Origin: Actinomycetota bacterium
Lineage (GTDB): Bacteria > Actinomycetota > Acidimicrobiia > Acidimicrobiales > Microtrichaceae
Reading direction: 5' to 3'
Assembly (NCBI GenBank): GCA_005777415.1
Contig: SXMI01000027.1
Coordinates: 1-6,103 of the forward strand
DNA: 6,103 bases
In this document: piece by piece, positions 1-5,809 of the stretch
Numbering within the stretch: position 1 is the stretch's first letter
Layout of the letters: every line of letters begins with the position of its first letter
The notes under the pieces: model-generated
Databases searched by the model: none
Seen by the model: the letters and a program-made list of their open reading frames with translations, nothing else
What the model was told of the DNA's origin: nothing
Made by a program: the position numbers and the translations under genes

Positions 1-1173
1 GATCGTCATGGAGTTGTCGACCTCGGCGAACAGGGTCGGCTCGACGAAGAACCCCGTCGGCAGGTGCTCGGGAACGCCCCCGCCGCACACGACCCGAGCG
101 CCCTCGTCCCGACCGGTGGCGATGTAGCCGAGCACCCGTTCGCGTTGGCGGGCCGAGACGAGCGGCCCCATGTAGTTGGACGGATCCGACGGGTCGCCGT
201 AGGTGAGGCCGGCGATGCCCGCGGCAGCGGCCTCCACCGCCTCGTCGTAGTGCGATCGCGGGACCAGCAGGCGGGTCGGGATGGCACACCCCTGACCCGC
301 GTGGAAGCAGCTCGCCAGCACGGCGCCCCCCGCCGCAGCTGCGACGTCGGCGTCGTCGAGCACGAGGTTCACCGACTTGCCACCGAGCTCGAGGAACACC
401 CGCTTGAGCGTCGGTGCGGCGGCCGCCATGATCCGGCGGCCGGTCGCGGTCGACCCGGTGAACGCCACCATGTCGACCAGGGGTGAGGTCGAGAGCACCT
501 CACCCACCAGGTGGTCCGACGAGGCGACGATGTTGACGACCCCCGGGGGGATGTCGGTCCGCTCCGCGATCAGCCGACCCAGTCGGGTCGCATTGAACGG
601 GGTGTCGGGCGCCGGCTTGATCACGCAGGTGTTGCCCATGGCCAGCACGGGCCCGAGCTTGTTCAGGGTGATCTCGACCGGGACGTTCCACGGGATGATG
701 ACGCCGACGACGCCCACCGGCTCCTTCCACACCTCCCGCTCGGTGAACGAGCCGAGGCCGAAGGGATCCCGGGCCCCGATCGAGCGACGCCAGATGAACT
801 GCTCGATCATCTCCGCCGGCCACCTGAGAGCGTCCTTGAGGGGGATGTCGAGCTGCGGCCCCCAGGTCGTGAGCATCGGACAGCCGACCTCGGCCACCAG
901 TTCCGAGCGCAGGTCCTCCTGCTCGCCCTCGAGGGCCTCCTGGAGTTGGAGGAGGCAACGCCGACGGAGCTCGGGATCGGTCGACCAGGTCGTGGTGTCG
1001 AACGCCCGCCGGGCGGCCGCCACGGCGCGCTCCATGTCCTCGTTCGTGCCGTCGGCGACGACGCCGATGACCTCTTCGGTGGCGGGGTTGAGGTTCTCGA
1101 AGGTGGCACCCGAGGAGGCCTCGACGAGAGCGCCGTCGATCAGCAGGCGTCGTTCCGACGAGAACCCGCTCAC
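1..1173 (-). CDS. NAD(P)-dependent aldehyde dehydrogenase, C-terminus cut by window edge
   Basis: This is an aldehyde dehydrogenase superfamily enzyme, which oxidises an aldehyde to a carboxylic acid with NAD(P)+ in the cytosol. 391 residues are visible; the family is usually about 480-500, so roughly 90-110 C-terminal residues lie beyond position 1. Motifs follow the family order: PWNVPVEITLNKLGP (N163 of the oxyanion hole), the cofactor lysine in CVIKPAPDTP (K186), the Rossmann motif FTGSTATG (238-245), the general-base motif LELGGKS (E262), the catalytic cysteine in FHAGQGCA (C296), and GFFVEPTLF (374-382). All catalytic residues are present. The GTG start overlaps the TGA of the upstream crotonase gene (shared GTGA) and has GGAG 8 bases before it, so the two are almost certainly translationally coupled. 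The substrate is unknown; the acyl-CoA neighbours suggest a catabolic aldehyde. The family call is very safe. Confidence 0.95.
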   Translation of the reverse strand, partial: MSGFSSERRLLIDGALVEASSGATFENLNPATEEVIGVVADGTNEDMERAVAAARRAFDTTTWSTDPELRRRCLLQLQEALEGEQEDLRSELVAEVGCPMLTTWGPQLDIPLKDALRWPAEMIEQFIWRRSIGARDPFGLGSFTEREVWKEPVGVVGVIIPWNVPVEITLNKLGPVLAMGNTCVIKPAPDTPFNATRLGRLIAERTDIPPGVVNIVASSDHLVGEVLSTSPLVDMVAFTGSTATGRRIMAAAAPTLKRVFLELGGKSVNLVLDDADVAAAAGGAVLASCFHAGQGCAIPTRLLVPRSHYDEAVEAAAAGIAGLTYGDPSDPSNYMGPLVSARQRERVLGYIATGRDEGARVVCGGGVPEHLPTGFFVEPTLFAEVDNSMTI

Positions 1174-2072
1174 GAGGCCGACTCCGCCCGGGCCGAACCC
1201 TTCTCGGCGGGCACGATGGGAGGGGCGTCCTTCCACGACGGCACCCCGTCGTCGGGCCCCGCAGCCGGCCAACCGTTCTCGTGGATCTCGGCCCAGTGCG
1301 AGTGGTTCAACTGGTGCAGGGTGAAGGTCGCCTGCAGGGCGTTGGTGAACCCCTGGTTGTCGACGGTCTGGTTGACCGACTCCTTGATCATCAGCGCGGT
1401 CATGGTCGGCAACGCCGCGATGCGCCGAGCGAACTCGAGCGTGCGGTCCTCGAGCTCCGCCCGGGGGAAGACCTTGGACACCATGCCCAGGCGGTGCGCC
1501 TCGTCGATGTCGATGCTGTCACCGGTGAGCAGCAGCTCCGTGGCCTTGCGCGGGCCGAACTCCCACGGGTGGGCGAAGTACTCGAGGCCGCACATGCCCA
1601 GTCGGGTGCCCACCACGTCGGCGAAGACGACATCGTCCGATCCGACGATCAGGTCGCAGGCCCACATCAGCATCAGCCCGGCGGCGTAGACGGGCCCCTG
1701 CACCTGCGCCACGGTGATCTTGCGGAGGTTCCGCCAGCGCAACGTGTTCTGGTAGTAGTAGTGCCACTCGCCGAGCATGCGCTTCTCGGCCCCGGTCCTG
1801 GTGCCACCGTTGATGAACATGGTGGGGTGCGACTGGTACTCCTCGATCGACTTCTTCGACCCCATGTCGTGACCCGAGGAGAACATCGGACCTGTTCCAC
1901 CGAGGATCACCACGCGACAGGAGTCGTCGGCCTCGGCCCGGAGGAAGGCGTCGTCGAGCTCCACGAGCAGACCCCGGTTCTGGGCGTTGCGGGCGTCGGG
2001 TCGGTCCAGGAGGATCCGAACGATGCGCCCGTCGTCGTGGGTCTCGTACTGGAGGAACTCGTACTCGGGCAT
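1170..2072 (-). CDS. Crotonase-family (enoyl-CoA hydratase/isomerase-like) protein without the two catalytic glutamates
   Basis: A 300-residue crotonase-fold protein, acting on acyl-CoA substrates in the cytosol. The N-terminal ILLDRPDARNAQN (20-32), the first oxyanion-hole segment FSSGHDMGS (64-72), the second segment VQGPVYAAG (124-132), CDLIVGSDDVVFAD (139-152), the LLLTGDSID segment (180-188) and HRLGMVSKVFP (193-203) are in the normal order. An insertion of about 30 residues (73-105, ending in a Tyr-rich HYYYQ) follows the first oxyanion segment. The positions of the two hydratase glutamates (E144 and E164 in rat mitochondrial enoyl-CoA hydratase) align with M134 and V154/G155, so standard hydration chemistry is doubtful. 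H68, D69 and D152 are polar residues near the expected site. The start at 2072 is preferred over the ATG at 2099, because AGGAG lies 4 bases upstream and 2099 has no ribosome binding site. The gene lies 37 bases after the upstream crotonase gene and overlaps the aldehyde dehydrogenase gene. Reaction uncertain. Confidence 0.92.
   Translation of the reverse strand: MPEYEFLQYETHDDGRIVRILLDRPDARNAQNRGLLVELDDAFLRAEADDSCRVVILGGTGPMFSSGHDMGSKKSIEEYQSHPTMFINGGTRTGAEKRMLGEWHYYYQNTLRWRNLRKITVAQVQGPVYAAGLMLMWACDLIVGSDDVVFADVVGTRLGMCGLEYFAHPWEFGPRKATELLLTGDSIDIDEAHRLGMVSKVFPRAELEDRTLEFARRIAALPTMTALMIKESVNQTVDNQGFTNALQATFTLHQLNHSHWAEIHENGWPAAGPDDGVPSWKDAPPIVPAEKGSARAESAS
1182..1185 (-). promoter_or_regulatory. 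Shine-Dalgarno of the aldehyde dehydrogenase gene
   Basis: GGAG on the minus strand lies 8 bases before the GTG at 1173-1171, inside the 3' end of the upstream crotonase gene. It supports the GTG as the true start; no ATG lies nearby in this frame. Confidence 0.6.
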
Positions 2073-2076
2073 GTGA

Positions 2077-2081
2077 CTCCT
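2077..2081 (-). promoter_or_regulatory. Shine-Dalgarno that decides the start at 2072
   Basis: AGGAG on the minus strand sits 4 bases before the ATG at 2072-2070. The alternative ATG at 2099, nine codons upstream, is preceded by no purine-rich stretch. The protein from 2072 also begins close to the first beta strand, as crotonases normally do. Confidence 0.65.
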
Positions 2082-2109
2082 GTCGGAAGGCCAGAACATG
2101 ACGTCGGTG

Positions 2110-3093
2110 TCAGAATAGTTCGATCCCGTCGACGAGGCCCCACGAACTCGCCGTGGGGGCGTCGATGCTGCACCCGCTCAGGGTCATCCAGGCGGTTCGG
2201 TGCCGGCCGATCCGACGGGTCACGCTCACCGTCCCACCGGCTCCCGGCACCAGTCCGAGCCGGAGCTCGGGCAGCACGAACTGCGACCCGGGGTGGGCGA
2301 CCACCCGGCCTGCGAACGCGGCGAGCTCCACGCCGGAACCCGCCACGGGTCCGTGCACCAGCGCCGTCACCCGGTCCGACACCCGGTCGAGCACCGCAGC
2401 GAGGCTGCGCCGCAGCCGGATCAGGTGGGCGGTCGCAGGGTCGGGGGCCGAGCCGAACTCGTCCAGGTCGCCGCCGCTGCAGAAGGACCGACCGTCACCG
2501 CGCAGCACGGCGTGCAGGTCCGGGTCGGCCTCGACGACCGCCAGCGCCTCAAGCAACTCGTCCCGCATGCGTACGTCGAGGGCATTCGCCCTCGACGGGC
2601 GCTGGAGGCGGATCTCGACCGTCGTACCCCGCCGGTGAACTCCGACCCTCGGTCCGCCGTCACCGGGACCGTGCCGACGTGAGGTGCGCTCCCGCCACGC
2701 CGCGTGCTCCGGTCCGGCCTGCGGGGCGCTGAACACGGCGGACTCGACCAGCAGCCCGTCCTCGGTCGATCGGCGGGCCGCAGACCGCAGCATCGACGCT
2801 GCGGCTGCGGCTGCGATCGGGGACCGACGCACCCCGGCGACGATGGCGTCGAGATCGGCGGGGGTCGACGCCACGACGTCGACCAGGTCCAGCACCGCCG
2901 GTCCCACCGGACAGCCCGGCCCGGCCACGACGACCGCCGGCAGGACGGCCAGGCGGGACACCGCAGCGGCGAGCAGGTCCGGACCCACGGTCGGCGGCGC
3001 CGTGACGACGGCGACGGACCCGACGAACGGCGGCTCGACCGGAGCGAGGAGCGATGCGACGAACTCGTCGCCGGACCACTCCGAGGGCCGCAT
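2110..3093 (-). CDS. Crotonase-family protein with rearranged (permuted-looking) segment order
   Basis: A 327-residue acyl-CoA enzyme of the crotonase superfamily. Residues 148-327 are the catalytic core: strand one with LQRPSRANALD (163-173), first oxyanion segment FCSGGDLDEFG (204-214), second segment HGPVAGSGVELAAF (247-260) with glutamate E256, then FVLPELRLGLVPGAGGT (272-288) with E276, ending at WGLVDGIELF. Both hydratase glutamates are present, unlike in the downstream paralogue. The protein stops where a normal crotonase would continue for about 60 residues of helical trimerisation domain. Instead, residues 70-135 look like that missing part placed first: DLVDVVASTPADLDAIV, then RRSPIAAAAAASML, then STEDGLLVESAVFSAPQAGPEHAAW. 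The start at 3093 is inferred from a minus-strand TACGGT ending 7 bases upstream, which fits a leaderless mRNA; an ATG at 3147 is possible but would run into the divergent gene. First gene of the minus-strand group. Probably a hydratase or isomerase; substrate unknown. Confidence 0.88.
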   Translation of the reverse strand: MRPSEWSGDEFVASLLAPVEPPFVGSVAVVTAPPTVGPDLLAAAVSRLAVLPAVVVAGPGCPVGPAVLDLVDVVASTPADLDAIVAGVRRSPIAAAAAASMLRSAARRSTEDGLLVESAVFSAPQAGPEHAAWRERTSRRHGPGDGGPRVGVHRRGTTVEIRLQRPSRANALDVRMRDELLEALAVVEADPDLHAVLRGDGRSFCSGGDLDEFGSAPDPATAHLIRLRRSLAAVLDRVSDRVTALVHGPVAGSGVELAAFAGRVVAHPGSQFVLPELRLGLVPGAGGTVSVTRRIGRHRTAWMTLSGCSIDAPTASSWGLVDGIELF

Positions 3094-3123
3094 GCGCGGA
3101 CCGTACCATGCGATGCTCGTCCG
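3094..3123. promoter_or_regulatory. Divergent promoter region with two overlapping -10-like hexamers
   Basis: This 30-bp gap separates the two divergent groups. On the minus strand TACGGT (3105-3100) fits the actinobacterial TANNNT -10 pattern, and a start 7 bases later falls exactly on the A of the ATG at 3093. A weak -35, CGGACA (3130-3125), lies 19 bases away, inside the start of the opposite gene. On the plus strand TACCAT (3104-3109) also fits TANNNT; its expected start near 3116 is 8 bases before the GTG at 3124. I see no -35 for it. The two hexamers share the TA at 3104-3105. Neither gene has a Shine-Dalgarno sequence here. Prediction by eye only; TANNNT is a loose pattern. Confidence 0.4.
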
Positions 3124-4353
3124 GTGTCCGGCCCGACCAGCGACCACGGAACCCGACCCGGATCGACTCCGGGAGCAGCCGAGGCGGACCGGGACGCCTG
3201 GGTCTCGAGCGGTCTCGCAGCCCTCTCAGGTCCACCACCGGGCGGGCGCCTCGGCCCACCGGAGCGACTCCTCAGCGGAGTCGCCGACCGTGGGAGGCGG
3301 ATCCGCGAGATCACGGCGTCCTGGGGGCGCCCCGTCGATCGTGACTGGCTGGGCCTGCTCACCCGGCGCGCCGAGATCGAGCACCTGACGGTCCGGGGCC
3401 GGACCAGTTGCGGCGGTGCGGCCCACCTGATGCGGGCGCAGGACGGCTGGGTGGCCGTCAACCTGGCCCGCTCCAGCGACCTCGAGCTGCTCCCGGCGTG
3501 GCTGGCGCTGGCCGGTGACCCCGAGGAGTGTCCGGCCCCGGCGGCGACCACCGGACCGCCGGACGAACGCTGGCGAGCGGACGACCGGATCCGACCGGAC
3601 CTCGAGCGCCGCGTGCGACGACTGCCGGGCTCGGCGCTGGCGGAGGCCGCAGCAATCGTGGGGTTGCCCGTCGGGGTGCTGGGCGAACGTGAGCCGGACC
3701 TCCACGCGGGGGTGACGGTCCACCGATTCGCCGGGCCGGTCGAGCCGGGCCCACCGCGACGCGTGGTCGACCTCAGCTCCCTCTGGGCCGGCCCCCTGTG
3801 CGGGTCGCTGCTTGCGGCCTGCGGGGCCGAGGTCGTGAAGGTCACCGACCTCCGGCGACCGGATGGGGCCCGGTCGGGCCACCCTGACTGGTACCGGTTC
3901 CTGAACGGGGAGAAGGCCCACCGGGAACTCGCCCTCGACACCGCAGCCGGCAGGGCCGATCTCCTGGCGCTCATCGCCGGGGCCGATGTCGTGATCGAGT
4001 CCGCCCGGCCGCGGGGGCTCCAGCAGCTGGGGATCGACGCAGAGGAGGTCATGCGCGGCCCCGGCGGACCCCGGGTCTGGGTCTCGATCACCGGGCACGG
4101 ACGCCGGTCGACACGGGTCGCGTTCGGCGACGACGCCGCGGTGAGCGGGGGGCTGGTGGTCCACGGCGACGACGGCCCGTGGTTCTGCGGTGATGCGATC
4201 GCCGATCCGCTGAGCGGCATGGCGGCGACGGACGCATCCCTGTCCTGTCTGGCGGCCGGGACCAGGGGGTTGATCGAGATCTCCATGGCGGGAGTCGCCA
4301 CCGCGCACGCCGGGGCGACGCTGCCGGTGCCGCTCGCCGGTCGGGTGCTGTGA
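3124..4353 (+). CDS. Family III (CaiB/BaiF) CoA-transferase with rearranged segment order
   Basis: A 409-residue protein (from GTG 3124) of the family III CoA-transferases, which move CoA between acyl-CoA and a free acid. Residues 213-405 are the usual N-terminal half: RRVVDLSSLWAGPLCG (212-227), CGAEVVKV (233-240), FLNGEKAHRELALD (259-272), ADVVIESARPRGLQQLG (287-303), VWVSITGHG (318-326) and FGDDAAVSGGL (334-344), whose D336 or D337 is the likely catalytic aspartate that carries the acyl group as an anhydride. Residues 26-190 look like the half that normally follows: a second post-catalytic SGLAALSGPPPGG segment (29-41), then the small-domain GRTSCGGAAHLMRAQDGWVAVNL (92-114) and LAEAAAIVGLPVGVL (172-186). 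The open frame continues upstream to 2704, but that part lies over the opposite gene. GTG 3124 is the best start; no ribosome binding site is seen. Four bases separate it from the amidohydrolase gene, so they are probably co-transcribed. Substrates unknown. Confidence 0.88.
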   Translation: MSGPTSDHGTRPGSTPGAAEADRDAWVSSGLAALSGPPPGGRLGPPERLLSGVADRGRRIREITASWGRPVDRDWLGLLTRRAEIEHLTVRGRTSCGGAAHLMRAQDGWVAVNLARSSDLELLPAWLALAGDPEECPAPAATTGPPDERWRADDRIRPDLERRVRRLPGSALAEAAAIVGLPVGVLGEREPDLHAGVTVHRFAGPVEPGPPRRVVDLSSLWAGPLCGSLLAACGAEVVKVTDLRRPDGARSGHPDWYRFLNGEKAHRELALDTAAGRADLLALIAGADVVIESARPRGLQQLGIDAEEVMRGPGGPRVWVSITGHGRRSTRVAFGDDAAVSGGLVVHGDDGPWFCGDAIADPLSGMAATDASLSCLAAGTRGLIEISMAGVATAHAGATLPVPLAGRVL

Positions 4354-4357
4354 GGTC

Positions 4358-5725
4358 ATGAGCGACGCCGGGTGGGTGGTCACGATCGTGGATGCGGATG
4401 TGGCCGGCATCCGCTCCGACGTGCGCATCGAGGGCGACAGGATCGCCGGTGTCGGTCCGACCTCGTCCCGCCGGGACGGCACGGTGGTGCGGGCCGAGGG
4501 GGCCGCGCTGCTTCCCGGCCTCCACGATCACCACCTCCACCTGCTCGCCATGGCCGCGAGGGACCGGTCAGTGGATGTGGCCTCCGAGCCCGACGCCGAG
4601 GCCTTCGACCACCGCCTGCGAGATGCGCACCGGTCGCTGCCCGCGGGCAGCTGGCTCCGAGTGGTCGGCTACGACGAGGCGCACGGCCCGCTGCATCCCG
4701 AGCGACTCGACGCACTCGCCCCGGATCGTGCAGTCCGGGTGCAGCACCGCACCGGCTCGGCCTGGATGCTCAGCTCGGCGGGGGCCGCGGTCGCCGGCGT
4801 GGCCGCCGGATGGTGTCATCGCGAGGACGAACGACTCGGTCGCATCTGGACGGGCGACGGTCCGCCGGACCTCGCTGCGGTCGGGAGGCGCCTCGCCGCC
4901 TACGGCGTCACCGGCGTCACCAACGCCACCCCCTCGACGGACGCCGCTTCCTTCGAGCTCCTGGCGGCGGCACGCACGGAGGGAGCGGTGCACCAACGGG
5001 TGATGGTCACCGGCGGACCGGGGATCATGGGCCTCACGCCCCCCGGGCCACTGGAGCGAGGGCCCGTCAAGATCATCGTCGAGGACCACGACCTGCCCGA
5101 TCCGGACCAGCTCGCCGCGTGGTTCAGGTCCGCACACCGGGTGGGTCGGCCGGTGGCCGTGCACTGCGTGACCCGGGTCGCGATGGTCCTCGCACTCGTC
5201 GCGTGGGAGCAGGTCGGGTCGGTCGCCGGGGACCGGATCGAACACGCCTCGGTCGTTCCGCTGGAGCTCATCGACCCGTTGGCAGCACTCGGGGTGCAGG
5301 TGGTCACGCAGCCGGGGTTCGTCCACGCGCACGGTGACCGCTACCTGCGCACCGTGGACGCCGAGGACCTTCCGCAGCTCTACCGATGCGCGAGCCTGCT
5401 CGACGCCGGCAGCGGCGGCGGCGGCTCGACCGATGCGCCAGTCGGCCCGGAGGACCCGTGGCTCGCGATCCGCACGGCGACGACCCGGAGGACCCGCCAC
5501 GGCCAGGTGCTCGGTGCGACGGAGGCCGTGTCCGCCCGGACCGCACTCGACGGCTTCCTGAGCAGCCCCCTGGCCCCGGGTGGACCAGCCCGTTCGATCC
5601 ACGAGGGCGGCCCGGCCGACCTGTGCCTGTTGGACGCCCCCGTGGACCAGGTGCTGGCAGCGCCCGGCTCCGAACGCGTGGTGGCCACCTGGATCGGTGG
5701 TCGACTGGTGCACTCCCGGATGTGA
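4358..5725 (+). CDS. Metal-dependent amidohydrolase (amidohydrolase family 3-like)
   Basis: A 455-residue TIM-barrel amidohydrolase, expected to hydrolyse a C-N (amide, cyclic amide, carbamate) or related bond using one or two bound metals. The N-terminal strand and DVRIEGDRIAGVG (21-33) form the typical small beta domain. PGLHDHHLHL (53-62) gives the HxH metal ligands H59 and H61. K238 in GPVKIIVEDHD is a candidate carbamylated bridging lysine, H269 in VAVHC and H296 in RIEHAS are the next ligands, and D359 in GSTDAPV is the catalytic aspartate after strand 8. The C-terminal end GGPADLCLLDAPVDQVL (417-433) and TWIGGRLVHS close the beta domain as usual. At 455 residues it is shorter than YtcJ-type members (about 530). 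No signal peptide, so cytosolic. The ATG lies 4 bases after the CoA-transferase stop, with GAGG overlapping that stop. The substrate cannot be predicted. Confidence 0.92.
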   Translation: MSDAGWVVTIVDADVAGIRSDVRIEGDRIAGVGPTSSRRDGTVVRAEGAALLPGLHDHHLHLLAMAARDRSVDVASEPDAEAFDHRLRDAHRSLPAGSWLRVVGYDEAHGPLHPERLDALAPDRAVRVQHRTGSAWMLSSAGAAVAGVAAGWCHREDERLGRIWTGDGPPDLAAVGRRLAAYGVTGVTNATPSTDAASFELLAAARTEGAVHQRVMVTGGPGIMGLTPPGPLERGPVKIIVEDHDLPDPDQLAAWFRSAHRVGRPVAVHCVTRVAMVLALVAWEQVGSVAGDRIEHASVVPLELIDPLAALGVQVVTQPGFVHAHGDRYLRTVDAEDLPQLYRCASLLDAGSGGGGSTDAPVGPEDPWLAIRTATTRRTRHGQVLGATEAVSARTALDGFLSSPLAPGGPARSIHEGGPADLCLLDAPVDQVLAAPGSERVVATWIGGRLVHSRM

Positions 5726-5752
5726 CACGGGTGTTCGAAGATGGGCTAGACA
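5722..5752 (+). promoter_or_regulatory. Possible promoter of the AcuI-like gene
   Basis: GTGACA (5722-5727) overlaps the amidohydrolase stop and resembles a -35 (TTGACA). TAGACA (5747-5752) lies 19 bases later and resembles a -10, although the last base departs from TANNNT. A start near 5759 would give a 5' leader of about 50 bases that contains the tandem repeat. The 84-bp gap after a tightly packed gene pair is the main reason to expect a promoter here. Read-through from the upstream operon is equally possible. Confidence 0.3.
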
Positions 5753-5763
5753 TCGTCGACGAA

Positions 5764-5799
5764 CATCATCTGGACCACCATCTGGACCACCACCTGAAG
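5764..5799 (+). repeat. 12-bp tandem repeat in the leader of the AcuI-like gene
   Basis: Three 12-bp units: CATCATCTGGAC (5764-5775), CACCATCTGGAC (5776-5787) and CACCACCTGAAG (5788-5799). CATCTGGACCAC is repeated perfectly at 5767-5778 and 5779-5790. The third unit contains the first part of the Shine-Dalgarno sequence. In the frame that begins with GTG at 5731 and stops at 5844, the repeat would encode HHLD-HHLD-HHLK inside a 37-residue peptide. That frame has no clear ribosome binding site and overlaps the next gene by 35 bases. Confidence 0.8.
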
Positions 5800-5803
5800 G
5801 GGA
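5797..5803 (+). promoter_or_regulatory. Shine-Dalgarno of the AcuI-like gene
   Basis: AAGGGGA lies 6 bases before the GTG at 5810. A TGA in the same frame at 5795-5797 excludes any start further upstream, so the GTG at 5810 is fixed as the initiation codon. Confidence 0.75.
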
Positions 5804-5809
5804 CCCACC

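Noticed and set aside
511..1689. 392-codon open frame on the plus strand
   Set aside because: It is antisense to the aldehyde dehydrogenase, whose full set of catalytic motifs is on the minus strand.
2073..2109. 37-bp gap between the two crotonase genes as a possible internal promoter
   Set aside because: Apart from the ribosome binding site I see no -10 or -35 pattern. Co-transcription is the simpler reading.
1281..2732. 483-codon open frame on the plus strand
   Set aside because: It is antisense to the two crotonase genes, with an Arg/Gly/Pro-rich end and no domain signature.
2704..3123. Upstream extension of the CoA-transferase frame
   Set aside because: The open frame reaches back to an ATG at 2704, but this stretch lies over the crotonase gene on the opposite strand and encodes Arg/Gly-rich sequence without homology I recognise. 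The GTG at 3124 is the better start.
2421..4301. 626-codon open frame on the minus strand
   Set aside because: It lies over the well-supported CoA-transferase and the permuted crotonase. The translation is a low-complexity Arg/Ser/Pro-rich string without any family motif, typical of a shadow frame in GC-rich DNA.
5712..5734. Hairpin at the end of the amidohydrolase gene (5712-5718 pairing with 5728-5734)
   Set aside because: Six of seven pairs form around a 9-base loop, but there is no following T-run, it overlaps the stop codon, and such short stems are common by chance in GC-rich DNA. Not called as a terminator.
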